Shown: piece by piece, positions 1 through 10,639 of the stretch
Numbering within the stretch: position 1 is the first letter of the stretch
How the letters are laid out: the number at the start of each line of letters is the position of its first letter
Source of the DNA: Linanthus parryae
Taxonomy: Eukaryota; Streptophyta; Magnoliopsida; Ericales; Polemoniaceae
DNA: 64,000 nt
Assembly: GCA_023055425.1 (NCBI GenBank)
Contig: JALGPY010000009.1
Location: 19,303,775-19,367,774, forward strand
Direction of reading: 5' to 3'
The notes under the pieces: model-generated
Database searches by the model: none
Told to the model about the DNA's origin: nothing
What the model saw: the letters and a program-made list of their open reading frames with translations, nothing else
Made by a program: the position numbers and the translations under genes

Positions 1-232
1 TACTGATTAGGGAAATAATTTGTAGGTGACGAGTTCATAGACGAGGGCTACGTGTTCTTCTAGGGGACTATACGTGCTAATTGCTGAGGATCAATGTGAG
101 TATACATGCCAAGTCTTGAATACCTAGCTTCCTTCGTGTCAAACGTGATTTTTATAACTTGTCTCAAAATTGTATTTTTACTTGGCACTTGTTGGATCTT
201 TTTATGAAAGAATGTAATGTAGGTAGTAATAC

Positions 233-1449
233 ATGATCAATACTCTAGAAGGGGGCGGGGGGGGGGGGGGGGTTGAATAGAGTATGGCAACTTTTGCCAA
301 AAGAGTGGTTTCAAAGAAATTTGTAGAAAGCGGAAAGTATTTCAAGGCCATGAAATGAGTTTTTAGTCCTTGGAATCAAACAGAGAGTAGAAAAGTTTGT
401 TGATAGTTTTCAAGGCCTTGAAGAGGATTTCAATTCCTTGAAATGAAACTTGTTTTGAGCTGTAAGTGGACAAGTATAAAAATGAAATGCATAAGGCAAG
501 AGACACAAGATATATAGAGTTCAGTCCACTAGGACCTACGTCTCTACCTGAGGGATTTAGTCCTTGCAGGATTTTCAACTCAATTCTTATTAATCAAAAG
601 CTAAGCCCCAGATCTCAAGCACAGAGACTTCCTTTACTCTGTTATAGCTTGTCGTTCTCACTAACCTATCTAGTACCTTCTCTAGCAAACTGATTCAACA
701 AGAATTCTCTGTTGTTTACTTGAACAACCCTCGAGAATAAGATAAGATGAAGTATTATCAAAATGATATACAAAATCAGTACAAAAAGAAGAACACTGAG
801 AACAAGTGAAGCTGTTGAGTATGCAGTGATCTTCTGATTATTGGATTGAGTGAAATGAATCTCCTTATGCATTGCTTATCAATCCTTGAGTGTGTTTGAA
901 TGTCTCTGTGAAAGTTCTCTTCGAATTCTCTCAGCAAATCTCTCTTTTATGCTGCTAGTTTGAAATGCAGATTTTTAGGATCTTCTTCAAACAGATTTTC
1001 CTGAAATCAAGCAGCATATCTTGACTCTCTAACTGCTCTTCCCAACGGCTAGTTGCTTAGTATCTTCAGAGATACTGACTTGATCTTTTATCTAAGAATG
1101 TTAGGAATGTCCAGGCTAGATTGCACAAACACATAATCAATTTCACATCTCTATTTCCTTTCCTGGAAATATACAGATTATGAAATAGTTCATGCAAAAT
1201 AGGTAGCTAATTAATCCTGCATAAACTAAGTCAAACAGAGAGATAGCAATAGTTTTGATTGATATATTGGGTTTTTCATTCATCATCAAATAAGGCATAA
1301 ACAAGTATAAGCAATTATGAATCAGATTAGGAGGAAAGACTCCCCCTAATTTCATGGCATACACTGCAGTATAGTTTCAAGCCTTTGACAGTTGTTTCAA
1401 GGCCTTGAAACAGTGCAGTTTCAAACCTTTAAAACGTGCTGAACTTACA
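233..1449 (-). repeat. Sirevirus-like LTR relic, copy 1
   Basis: The stretch aligns by eye with 61575-62815 over most of its length: both share the segment starting actctagaaggggg...ttgaatagagta, the block tagagttcagtccac, and the end tgtaag(g/t)tca read on the minus strand. Both carry TTCAAGGCCTTGAA palindromes. In copy 2 a polypurine tract typical of Sireviruses abuts the same end, so I infer a minus-strand LTR. Here the adjoining sequence after 1449 has no polypurine tract, so this is a solo or truncated LTR. A poly-G tract lies at about 247-274. No target-site duplication was found. Confidence 0.5.
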
Positions 1450-2280
1450 GTTTACTTGTTCCTTATAAAATCTCACACAATAGTTAATAATCCGTAATAA
1501 ATTAAAAATGAAAGATTAGTGAGGGAAACGCCATTTTATTATTTACGAATGGTTTGATCGTGGTTGGCACGACCACCCGACCCATTGATATTTGTCCATG
1601 TTGCAATTTGCCCTGGGTTGGCACCTTGTACTCACTCCTTCTGGGCACAAAGACCCTGATAGGGGGGTGTCAACACTTACGGTCTTGGAAGTGGGTTTGG
1701 GATATATTTGTGATACCTTTGGATTTTTCCCGTTCAACTCAAAATTAAAATGGAATTTCTGGTTGGAAGTTTGTTGATGAGAAACTGGATCTTTATGATT
1801 AAATGGGAGTCTCAGCTTGGATTATTGGAATTGAATGAGAAGTCTCAGATGAGTATATTGAATATGGATTAAAGATTGGTTACTGGAAATTTCCAGAAAT
1901 GTGACAGGAATTCAAGAATATCTTATTAGTCAACTGTATTTTACTTCCGTTGTCACTGTTATTATTTATTGTTTCACTTAAATCATTTCTTATGTGTTTG
2001 ACATATTTGGTTGTTGCTCACTCAGTATTTATTGCTGACTTTCAAAAACTGAGAAACATGTTTTCCTTCCCACCGCAGGTCTAGGAGCTGGAGACTATGG
2101 GTTGCCTGGGCGCGAGACTCACCTAGAGTGACTTCAAAAGTAGTATCAAGAAATTGTTAGTTAATCACTATGTAGTTGTAGCCAGCTCTTGTGACTCCTT
2201 TAGACTGAGGGTGGAGTTCGTCACTTTTAGTGATTTTTAGAACACATTCTCCTTCTTAGAGTACGAAAAGACATGATCAT
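1450..2280. other. Gene-free stretch, possibly old LTR sequence
   Basis: No convincing coding region. Around 2040-2230 the text has the look of an LTR retrotransposon end (a splice-acceptor-like ccgcaggtctag and a tail rich in gtgactc), but no partner LTR or primer-binding site was found. Treat as unassigned repeat-like DNA. Confidence 0.3.
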
Positions 2281-2395
2281 GGGCGCAAGTGTCCTGAAGT
2301 TTGGCACACTAAAAGGGTAAAAGTGTAATTTTTAAACTGAAAGGTTGAAGAGTGTTTTTGCATCAAACTTAAGGTGGTCAAAGTGTTTTTAACCC
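2281..2395 (-). repeat. MULE-type terminal repeat remnant
   Basis: Read on the minus strand, this begins GGGTTAAAAACACTTTGACC and continues with the TTTAGTGTGCC...CTTCAGGA...ACTTGCGCCC block. The same order of blocks is present on the plus strand at 22916-23032. The GGGT(T)AAAA start is usual for plant MULE terminal inverted repeats. Orientation implies an element body to the left, but no partner end or 9-bp duplication was found, so it is a single decayed end. Confidence 0.35.
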
Positions 2396-2649
2396 AAAAA
2401 ACGATGTACAAGAAAATGGTAATTTTCACTTACACCCCTTCAATTTTGGTGAATCTTCGCTTCAACCCCTCCTTGTTTGGAAATCTTCACTTACCCCCTT
2501 TTCACCTCCAAAACTCTTATTACAAACACGCCTTCTTTCAAATAACTCTGTTAGTGGGTGGGGTTAGTGACCAAAAGATTCTTTTCGGACCAAATTGCCC
2601 TTAATGAGGCTTTAATAGCCTGTGGATCCCCAAAGTCTTCTAACAAATA

Positions 2650-2908
2650 CAACCTCTGTTTCTCTCTTTCAGCTTACTTCACTATTTGACACAATTCAAT
2701 GGGTCACTTTGAACCGGTAATTTGGTTAGCAAAATGTACACAAAATTTGGCAATCTTTGCATGATCTTGTAGAGTGAATTTTACTCCACAATAATATGAA
2801 AAAATTGTCAAAAATTACATCGTTTTGTTATCCAAAGCACTGAGTCAAAGTGACCCAGTTACGAATAAAAAAAGTCAGCCTAAGTTGAAAGAGAAGAAAT
2901 AGAGGTAG
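2650..2908. mobile_element. Stowaway-like MITE, copy 1
   Basis: TA duplication at 2648-2649 and 2909-2910. Terminal inverted repeats read C(A/T)ACCTCTGTTTCTCTC-like from each end, with an inner inverted pair GGGTCACTTTGA / TCAAAGTGACCC. Size 259 bp. The TA target and small size fit Tc1/mariner Stowaway elements. The same arrangement recurs at 4521-4767 and 54706-60647. Confidence 0.7.
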
Positions 2909-3300
2909 TATAACTTTACCTTCTTCAATTATAATATATCTGACTAAAGTACCCCAAGTCCATATTAACCACCACCATTTTCCTCCTTTCACCACTCCAC
3001 CTTCATTTTCCCTTCATTTCTCTTCAGATAGGCAGTGAATGTATGATTTTCCTTGAACTTATTTCCTGTCTTTTTTTCTCTTAATAAAAATGCGAGCACT
3101 GACACATTTGTCCATATTAATATTGTTTATTAAGAAATATTGATAATTATTTTGGAATAAAGTGTAATTATTACATTTTATATTTTACGAGTGATGTCTA
3201 GAGTAAAAAAAAAAAAAAAAAAAAAAAAGAAACTAAGACGTATTGTACATACTCTTGCACTGTTTCAGTTTTCAAAAACTAGCTAATCAAAGGTGCCTTA

Positions 3301-4026
3301 GAGCATCTCCAACCATGTCGCATTTCCCCCTCCCCCCACCTCCCCCTCCCCCCCCCCACGGGCCCACCAATCTCCCCCTCCCCCTCCCCCTCACCCTCTC
3401 CCAAACTACTACTCATCTTCAACCATTCCCCTCCCCCCACCTAATTAGATTTATTTTTAAAATATATGTAATGATTTAAAATAAATTATTTGATAAAAAT
3501 AAATATGAAATAATATTAATATAAATATATACTCACAAAAATTATAAAATAATAATAATAGCAATAATAACAATAATAAATTTCTCATTTTAACCATGTT
3601 TTCAAAAATAATAATAAATATAAATGCTAATTATAAAAAAATAATAAGATATATCAAATTGACAACAAAATAAAATGACGATAATTTTCATAATTATTTT
3701 GTTCAATTATCGTAAAAATACATTTATATTTTTATAATAAAAATAATAATTAAACTATATTAATCATAATTAAAAATGCATATTATAATAATAAAATAGT
3801 AGTAAGTGTAATTAACATATCCCTAAATTGGATTAATTAGCTATAATGGTGGGGGAGGGGGAGGGGGATGTTAGGGGGGAAATGCACCCTAACCATCCCC
3901 CACCCATGCCTAAATTCTCCCCCCACCTTCCCCCTCCCCCTCCCCCTCCCCCTCCCCCCTCATGGTTGGACATTGACCGTATTTTTATACGGTTTCCCCC
4001 CTCCCCCCTCATGGTTGGAGATGCTC
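3301..4026. mobile_element. PIF/Harbinger-type MITE
   Basis: A 726-bp element bounded by perfect inverted ends GAGCATCTCCAACCATG and CATGGTTGGAGATGCTC, flanked by TTA at 3298-3300 and 4027-4029. The TTA duplication is the signature of PIF/Harbinger insertions. Subterminal zones are long C/T-rich tracts on both sides (about 3327-3450 and 3898-4010), and the core is very AT-rich. A second, partial copy of the end (catggttgga) lies just inside the right end at 3960. No coding capacity: the proline-rich open frames here are read from the C-rich tracts. Confidence 0.85.
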
Positions 4027-4520
4027 TTAGAAAAGTAAGTTTATTTTTTTCTTTTCGAATAAATTAAAAAGTTAAGTTAAACTAATACCACTTTGTTCCT
4101 TATCTTTCTCTCCATTTTTATTTCGGCACGTTCCCACTCTTTCTATCCCTTTTCTTATTTGGCAAGTTTTAGGTTGTGAAAAATTTCAATTTATCCAAAA
4201 AAAGAATACTCCACATGAGTTGAAGTTTACTTTTTGGTGCTTCTACAACCCCACTAAGGGATAAAAAAAGAGAATTATCCTTGAATTGATGTCTCTCCTT
4301 AATCCAAGACCATTCTCTAGGGAAGAAAGACAAATAACAGAGTGATAGTAACAATAACTACATTTTGGGTCAATTGAGATGTTTATGAAATTAACACTGA
4401 AGCCAACTCGATCTGCATGATAAACTTATTTCTCTTAATGTCAATACAATTTAGATGCCTATAAAACAAATGAGTGCGAAATAAATTAATTCGTGAATAA
4501 ATGGAACTTAAAAATTCTTA

Positions 4521-4767
4521 CTACCTCTGTTTTTTCTGTATCAGCCTACTTACTATTCATTGGGTCATTTTGACCCGGTGATTTGATTAGTAAAATAATA
4601 GAAGAATTTTGTTATCTTTGTAGAGTCTTGTAAAGTAAAAATTTACTCTACAATACTTTAAAATATTGTCAAAAAAATACATCATTTAGATATTCTATCA
4701 CCGAGTCAAAATGATATAGTTACGTGTTCAAAAGCCAAACCATGACGTTCAGAAGAAACGAATGTGG
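4521..4767. mobile_element. Stowaway-like MITE, copy 2
   Basis: TA duplication at 4519-4520 and 4768-4769. The left end starts CTACCTCTGTTTTTTC and the right end, reverse-complemented, CCACATTCGTTTCTTC. The inner inverted pair GGGTCATTTTGACCCGGTGA / TCACCGAGTCAAAATGA marks the same family as 2650-2908. Size 247 bp. Confidence 0.65.
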
Positions 4768-4769
4768 TA

Positions 4770-6110
4770 TAGTTAGTGTAAGGAATAAAAAAAAAACAAA
4801 AGAGCTAAAAAAGAAAAATAGAAGGAAAAAACAAGTTCATGGAAGAAAACGAAAAGATAAGATTAGACTTTTAACGACTCATATCTTGTTTAAAAGTCAA
4901 AAAAACGCTCTGACCTCTTTCTAGATTTTAGAGAGAGAAAGTAGATCTGGTTTCTTCTCCGGCGAGTAGCGCCGTCTTGGTGTTGTCCATCCAGTCTTCC
5001 TTCTTCTCCGCTTCTGTTGTGGTAATTGGTTTCTCTCATACCGATGAGTTTTTTCCATGGATCTTCTCGAGCTTATCTGGTTTTGGATTCTCCATGGTGG
5101 TTTCTTGCCGCCACTCTCTTCCAGGTTCTTCGCTGGCCGCCACTTTGGTCAGCTTGGCCGATTCAAGTCCCATGGCGCGATATGAAACTGTTGTTCTTAC
5201 AGTCCAGCACCTCTCTGGCCTCTTCCACTGCCGTGGCTGTCCTCGCCGAGGTACTTGACTGCGTTTCTGCAGTTTGCTCACCGCTACCAGGCGGCTTCTT
5301 CACTGTGGCACCGCCTCACACTGCCTCACCGACCTTAGTCCGTGTGTCTTTCCACCGCCAACAACACCAAACATATATGAATTTCCTGAACATCTTAAGG
5401 CATGTTTGGTGCTTATTGCTATGAACAAGTCTGCGACTTGTTTGGTTACAAGTTTTTTCATCTTTATGATGTTGTTGTTCCTCCTAATGTATTTGACATG
5501 TTTTTCCCCTTGTTAACCCTTGTATAGTTCTGGATCTTCTGTTAGTAATATCCGCTTGTAAATTCTGGTACTTAATAATAGTTTAGTTTTGAAAAAAAAT
5601 TAGACTTTTGTTTAAAGAAGAAGAAGATAGGATAAGTCTTCGACAACGAATGTCACATCAATCCCTCCCTTTGATCAGATATATTCTATCTCCCTTCCTC
5701 AATCAATTTCACCATTTCACTTCCTCTCAAACAATGTGCTCTCTCTCTTCTCTGTCTCCCACTCGATCTTCTTTCTCTTTACTATTCCTCAGTTCCTTCT
5801 ATTTTTGCCAACTTCTATGGTCGACTATGGCATCAGGGCTGCATTGTAGAGTGTCGATCGGAATAGGAGGTGGTGGTCGTTCTTCGAGGTGGTCTTGGTG
5901 TTGGTTGGGCGGTCCTCCTCTGCTCCTTCTCTCTTGGTCCTTCAGTTGGTTGGTTCACCGCAGCACCTAACGTCTAGCGCCGCCGCACCACACCCCTAGC
6001 TGCCAACACAACCACCGCACCACACCGTTAGAGAGAAGAAGAGTGAGGGTAATGTGGTCATTAAAGTTGTCAGATTATTTTATTGGTGACTTTTCACATG
6101 ACCCGTCAAA
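4770..6110. other. Interior of MULE A: unassigned gene-like fragments
   Basis: Between the second MITE and the right MULE end there are GC-richer patches (4950-5350 and 5820-6020) with 5'-UTR-like CT tracts and open frames of up to 132 codons. None shows a domain or a consistent start, and frames overlap on both strands. The 5400-5590 stretch resembles a plant transcript 3' end (long T-rich runs, tgtaaattctgg). This may be captured genomic DNA. No function can be given. Confidence 0.3.
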
Positions 6111-6279
6111 CTCCGTTAGTCTCCCTTAGAGAAAAGGGATGTGAGTGAAGTTAACCAAACTAGAAGAGGTGTAAGTGAAGATTTGTCAAAATTGAGGGGG
6201 TGTAAGTGAACATTACCTAAAAGAAAAAGTAAAGACTGAAGATGGAAGTCGCCGAACTGGGAGAGAGCAGGGGAATTTT

Positions 6280-6326
6280 GGTAAAAAACCAATATGCACC
6301 TTTGTGGGTGCATATTAACCATAAGT
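6280..6326 (+). repeat. Left terminal inverted repeat of the large MULE
   Basis: Pairs imperfectly with 17511-17557: shared blocks GG(T/G)AAAAAA(A)CCA, GGTGCA and TAACCATA in the same order and spacing. Similarity fades after about 47 bp. Just inside is a small palindrome, gttggtggg / cccaccaac, at about 6334-6356. Confidence 0.55.
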
Positions 6327-6806
6327 TCAAAAAGTTGGTGGGAAGTACCCACCAACTAATAATCATAAGTTAACTTTTGGTTTGTTATAGTTAGTGGGTC
6401 CCATTTGATTTTTTTAACATTTTCTCCATGGTGGGTCTCTCTTTGTTTTTTTAAGGTTTTCCATGTGGCAAGAGGGGGTCCTACCCAAATATTTATTTGC
6501 TGAATTTTTTCTCCAAATTTGCATGCATGCACTACTCTCTCTCTCTCTCTCTTCATTCAACAACAACAACAACAACAACATCTCCCTCACCCTAGAAAAT
6601 TAAATTCACTCAACAACCTTGTTCAACTAGAAAATTAAATTCAACTACCTAAGATGTCAAACCTTAAAATGTACCTCAGTTCATCAATTTTGACACCCAA
6701 AAGTTGTTGTTTCTCTCTCTAGTCTATTCCAAAACCTCCATTGTTGGGTTTCAAAACAAAAACAAAGTTCGTTCGTTTGAAGACTTCGAATCCGTCGGAA
6801 ACAAGA

Positions 6807-7695
6807 GTAAGTTTATCAACCTTAGTATCCCTTCGTTTTATCTTTTCATTTCAAAAGTAGTATTTTGAAAAAATTCGTATATTCATTTTTCAACATTTTC
6901 GGAGATGTTCTGAAAATAGTATGAGATTCACCTTGAGGATATTGCGAAGGTCTTTGGAAGCCCTACAAGAATCCCCAATACGATCGATTTAAGTTCCATT
7001 TTGAGCTTGGGCATACAGAGGGCGTCCGGAACCAAGGCTAATTTTTCACCCAGAAGCCCAGGGGCGCATACAGGGGCTTCTAGGAACTGCCTAGGCACCC
7101 CTGTATGCGCCCCTGGGCTTCTGGGTGAAAAATTTTTCAACCAGAAGCCCAGGGGCGTATACAGGGGCTTCTAGGAATTGCCTAGGCACCCCTGTAAGCG
7201 CCCCTGGGCTTCTGGGTGAAATTTTTTCAACCAGAAGCCCAGGGGCGTATACAGGGGCTTCTAGGAACTGCCTAGGCACCCCTGTATGCGCCCCTGGGCT
7301 TCTGGGTGAAAAAATTTCCACCTAGAAGCCCAGGGGCGCATACAGGGGCTTCTAGGAACCGCCTAGGCACCCCTGTATGCGCCCCTGGGCCTCTGGGTGA
7401 AAACTGAAGCCCAGGGGCGTATACAGGGGCTTCTAGGAACCGCCTAGGCACCCCTGTATGCGCCCCTGGGCTTCTGGGTGAAAAATTTGCCTTGCTTCCC
7501 AGCTGGGGGGCGCCTCTATACCCTAATTCGGGCATACGCTTAGGCGCCCTGGGGGGTGATGTATACGCCCGTGTATTGTTTCAGACGCCCTGGGCATACA
7601 CTTAGGCGCCCTGGGGGGGTTATTGACTTTTCGGTGTTGACTTGTGACTTCTTAGTTGACCGTTGTGACATTATTGACTTTTCGGTTATCTGCAG
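6807..7695 (+). other. Probable 5'-UTR intron of the transposase gene
   Basis: A donor, GAG|GTAAGT-like (aagaGTAAGT at 6807), and an acceptor, ttatctgCAG ending at 7695, two bases before the ATG at 7698, bound an 889-bp intron. The upstream sequence has UTR-like microsatellites: (CT)n at about 6534-6552 and (CAA)n at about 6559-6580. The intron contains palindrome array 1. Inferred from splice motifs only. Confidence 0.5.
7042..7530. repeat. Palindrome array 1 (left arm around mudrA)
   Basis: Five units of about 90 bp, each an almost perfect palindrome: an arm reading CACCCAGAAGCCCAGGGGCG then CATACAGGGG, a short asymmetric centre cttctaggaactgcctaggca, then the arm's reverse complement. The array runs into ttgcttcccagctgggggg and a gcgcctctataccc segment. 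The innermost unit has a shortened left arm (gggtgaaaactgaagcccag). The same unit-specific quirks recur, reverse-complemented and in order, in array 2, so the two arrays form one large inverted repeat around the transposase gene. Confidence 0.9.
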
Positions 7696-7697
7696 GA

Positions 7698-10394
7698 ATG
7701 GGGAAAATCACTGTGCAACTCATGTGGAATGGAGTTTGGGAGCTCGTCAATGGAAAATTTTTCTACGCACGCGGGGTAAACTACAAATCGAAGACGATGG
7801 TGCTGAAACAGGAGGAAATTCCCACACTCCATAGTCTGAAGGAACGAGTTGCTTCCAGAATGGGATTGGACAAGCACCTAGCTCCATTCATAGAGTTAAG
7901 TTACATGCGACAAGGGATGGAGCAGTATGAGCCATCAGAAATCACCGACGAAGACGATGTTTTGTTAATATTTGAGACATATGAACCAAAGGAGATCGTT
8001 CCCATGTTTGCCAAGTACGACAATGACGGCTCGGTTGCAGCTGGGGGACAGTATTTGCAGAAGATGAATCCTCGCAGGGGAAATTCGGAGCTTCGTGCGT
8101 TACTTACTGATGATAGTCAGGAACATGAAGGCCCAACCTGGGAGGCCGGTTTTAACGAAACAGCGGTCTTGGTGGCGAACAACACATTTCAGGATGCAGC
8201 AGCGTTGGAAGGACCGCTTGACACGAATGTCGGGGGTTGGGAACATGAATGCCCAACCTGGGAGGCCGGTTTTAACGAAACAGCGGTCTTGGTGGCGAAC
8301 AACACATGTCAGGATGCAACAGCATTAGAAAGATTGTTTGACACTAATGTCGGTGGTCCTAGTTACGAGGGTGGATGTTTGTCGGAGAATCCCGACTTGA
8401 ACGAAGATCCGAACGCTGACCCGCACGGGCCATCAAGTGGAGATGACACAACGGACGACGATGTACCGGTTAACAGGGGTCCTTGGGCCACAGGTTTACA
8501 GCATCATCCCACACTTGCGATTGAAGCCGACGCCGTTGCCAGTAACAGCAGGCCCGATGGATCTACGTTAAAGCTTGATGATTTGTTTGAATCAGCAAAG
8601 GAAATCAAGAATATCCTACGGGGTCCTGCAACTCAACAAGGGTGGCAATGGACAAGTGTAAAGACAGAGAGCACAAGGGTCGTTCTCAAATGTCGCGATC
8701 CTCATTGTCAGTGGTACATGGCTGCTTATAAACGGAAACAAGAGAGATTTTACACGGTTAAGCGATACAAAAACATCCACACTTGTTCCGCGATCACCAC
8801 AAATTTCAAGCATGCGAACGTGAATGTCGATGACATCGCCTATGGAATGATTGATCGATATCGGAACGGGCAGCCTCGCCCTAGCAGACATGACATCGTC
8901 GCGTACGTGCAACTTGCCTTCAAGTGCTCCGTCACTAAATGGATATGCTACCAGTCTAGGCAGAGGGCGTTCCAGATCATTCACGGTAGCCGAGAAGAAC
9001 AGTACCAACAACTCCCTGCATTCTTCTACATGTTGGAGTCTTTGAACCCTGGGTCCTACACGAAGATAGAGCGCGACGAGGAAAGCAGATTCAAGTACTG
9101 TTTCATGGGTATAAAAGCTCAGCTGGATGGAATCAACTTCATGCGACCACTAGTGGTCATCGATGCCGGTCACATGAAGAACGAGCCATTGCAGGTCGTA
9201 GTTGCGACAATGGTCGATGGACGGAGGCAGTGTTATCCAATTGCATGGGGCATAATTGACACCGAGTGCAATGAGGTCTGGGGGTGGTTCCTTCAGCAGC
9301 TGAAGCTTTTCGTCCCGAACGACAAGTATCTCACATTTCTTTCCGACAGGCATCAGGCCATTAAACACGCAGTCGCGACAGAGTACCCAAATGCACAACA
9401 TGTGCACTGCTGGTGGCACATCAAATCGAACTTGATAAAGCTGTATGGCCCCGGAAAGTGGGTGAATCTCTTCTGGAATGCTGCGGAGGCCGACACTATA
9501 GATAAATGTCGCAGTTTTCTTCACACATTGGCAGTGGAGCACCCTGCGAAACGTAATTTCCCAAATAATGAGAGTTTGTCAATCGCAGAATACCTTATGG
9601 AAAAATGTCCTCCCGAGAAATGGAGTCGGGCGTTCGCGGTCAACACTAGATTTGACATGTTCTCTTCCAATCACGCAGAATCTATGAACTCAATGTTAAA
9701 GGATGCGAGATATCATTGCGTGCTCTCGTACTGTTCGTTTGCGCTCAGACAAACGTCTCAGTGGTTTTACGATAGGCGGACCGAAACTGGCACTTGGAAC
9801 ACAAAGTTGACCCCAGAGCGCGAGGCAATCATGCAGAAGAATCTTAACGACACAAAAATGCTACACGTCACACAGCTGGATGCACTTGAATTCCGTGTAA
9901 CAGGTAGGAACCATGGCACTGCCAAAGTGTACTTCTCGGAGGGGTACTGGGTTTGCGATTGCGGCAAGTTCCAGTTGGACTGGCAACCGTGTGTCCACGC
10001 TTGTGCGTGCGCTCCAATACTTCGAAAACAAAATCCTCATATGGGGATGGAAGAAGGGTTGCCTCCTTCAGACGGGCTTGTCATGTACAATTTCACGAGC
10101 AGCACCTACAGTGCGGACTTCTACAAGAGAGCTTACGCCGGGAAAATTGAGGTTATTCCTGATCGTATAGACTGGGATACACGTCGGATCCCACCGGAGA
10201 TAAGCAACATTGTCACTCTTCCACCAGTGAAGGTAGTGAAACGTGGAGCACCACAGACAACCAGGATACCGTCTGAAGGAGAAAAACGTAGGTATGGTAC
10301 TAGGAAGCACAAGTGCTCTCGATGTGATAAGGAAGGCCATAACGTGAAGACATGCCCCACGAGGGAGGATGACCGGCTAATTACACATGATTGA
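7698..10394 (+). CDS. mudrA: MULE transposase (MURA-type), intact
   Basis: An 898-residue unbroken frame. I start it at the ATG at 7698, just after a probable splice acceptor, rather than at the upstream in-frame codon. Domains in order: PB1-like N-terminal segment (about 1-95); Mutator DNA-binding region (about 308-361) with KCRDPHCQWYM; MULE transposase core with Asp489 (VIDAGH), Asp550 (LSDRH), the HCWWH motif, and an acidic residue near 597 as candidate third catalytic residue; SWIM zinc finger CDCGKF...CVHAC (about 753-768); C-terminal CCHC knuckle CSRCDKEGHNVKTCP (about 873-886). It would catalyse cut-and-paste transposition in the nucleus. It is flanked by inverted palindrome arrays. 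Residues 142-221 hold a tandem 40-codon duplication. With no stop or frameshift, it may be functional. Confidence 0.93.
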   Translation: MGKITVQLMWNGVWELVNGKFFYARGVNYKSKTMVLKQEEIPTLHSLKERVASRMGLDKHLAPFIELSYMRQGMEQYEPSEITDEDDVLLIFETYEPKEIVPMFAKYDNDGSVAAGGQYLQKMNPRRGNSELRALLTDDSQEHEGPTWEAGFNETAVLVANNTFQDAAALEGPLDTNVGGWEHECPTWEAGFNETAVLVANNTCQDATALERLFDTNVGGPSYEGGCLSENPDLNEDPNADPHGPSSGDDTTDDDVPVNRGPWATGLQHHPTLAIEADAVASNSRPDGSTLKLDDLFESAKEIKNILRGPATQQGWQWTSVKTESTRVVLKCRDPHCQWYMAAYKRKQERFYTVKRYKNIHTCSAITTNFKHANVNVDDIAYGMIDRYRNGQPRPSRHDIVAYVQLAFKCSVTKWICYQSRQRAFQIIHGSREEQYQQLPAFFYMLESLNPGSYTKIERDEESRFKYCFMGIKAQLDGINFMRPLVVIDAGHMKNEPLQVVVATMVDGRRQCYPIAWGIIDTECNEVWGWFLQQLKLFVPNDKYLTFLSDRHQAIKHAVATEYPNAQHVHCWWHIKSNLIKLYGPGKWVNLFWNAAEADTIDKCRSFLHTLAVEHPAKRNFPNNESLSIAEYLMEKCPPEKWSRAFAVNTRFDMFSSNHAESMNSMLKDARYHCVLSYCSFALRQTSQWFYDRRTETGTWNTKLTPEREAIMQKNLNDTKMLHVTQLDALEFRVTGRNHGTAKVYFSEGYWVCDCGKFQLDWQPCVHACACAPILRKQNPHMGMEEGLPPSDGLVMYNFTSSTYSADFYKRAYAGKIEVIPDRIDWDTRRIPPEISNIVTLPPVKVVKRGAPQTTRIPSEGEKRRYGTRKHKCSRCDKEGHNVKTCPTREDDRLITHD
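8121..8360 (+). repeat. 120-bp in-frame tandem duplication in mudrA
   Basis: Two adjacent 120-bp copies (8121-8240 and 8241-8360) start gaacatgaa(g/t)gcccaacc and encode nearly the same 40 residues, including PTWEAGFNETAVLVANNT. Copy 2 carries more substitutions toward its end. The duplication lies in the low-conservation linker before the DNA-binding region, so the frame and catalytic domains are not disturbed. Confidence 0.9.
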
Positions 10395-10639
10395 AACTTG
10401 TTGCTTATTGATTAATGCAAGTTTAGTAGTTGCGGATGTAATATTTAAGTCTTTTGAAGTTGGTTTTGGTGGTTGTAATCTTATCTAGTTTAATGTAGTC
10501 CACTAAAAAAGTAAACGGTCGGTGTTGTGGTCAAACTATAGTCAAGTATTCAGTGCATCCTAAGTCATGCCACTTGTTTCGGCAATGTAATGTCAAAATA
10601 GAACCAAAAAGTCAAACAAATTGAAAATGGAGCCATAGG

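Larger units (their letters stand above)
2417..6218. mobile_element. Non-autonomous Mutator-like element (MULE A)
   Basis: Ends are imperfect long inverted repeats: the left begins TGGTAATTTTCACTTACACCCC and the right, reverse-complemented, AGGTAATGTTCACTTACACCCC; similarity continues through AATCTTC(A/G)CTT for roughly 80 bp. Flanks acaagaaaa (2408-2416) and aaaagaaaa (6219-6227) match at 8 of 9 bases, as expected for an aged Mutator target-site duplication. There is no transposase. The interior holds three MITEs and two stretches that look like exon or UTR fragments (about 4920-5620 and 5640-6020), so it may be a Pack-MULE, but the donor gene was not recognised. It ends only about 61 bp before the larger MULE. 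Confidence 0.65.

Noticed and set aside
3243..4067. Proline-rich small proteins
   Set aside because: Translation of C-rich MITE tracts bounded by the PIF/Harbinger ends.
4977..5424. Overlapping frames of 93 and 132 codons
   Set aside because: No domain, competing frames on both strands, inside a non-autonomous MULE; kept only as unassigned gene-like fragment.
7042..7490. Regularly spaced repeats that could look like a CRISPR array
   Set aside because: Units are palindromic and contiguous with no unique spacers, and lie in a plant transposon intron.
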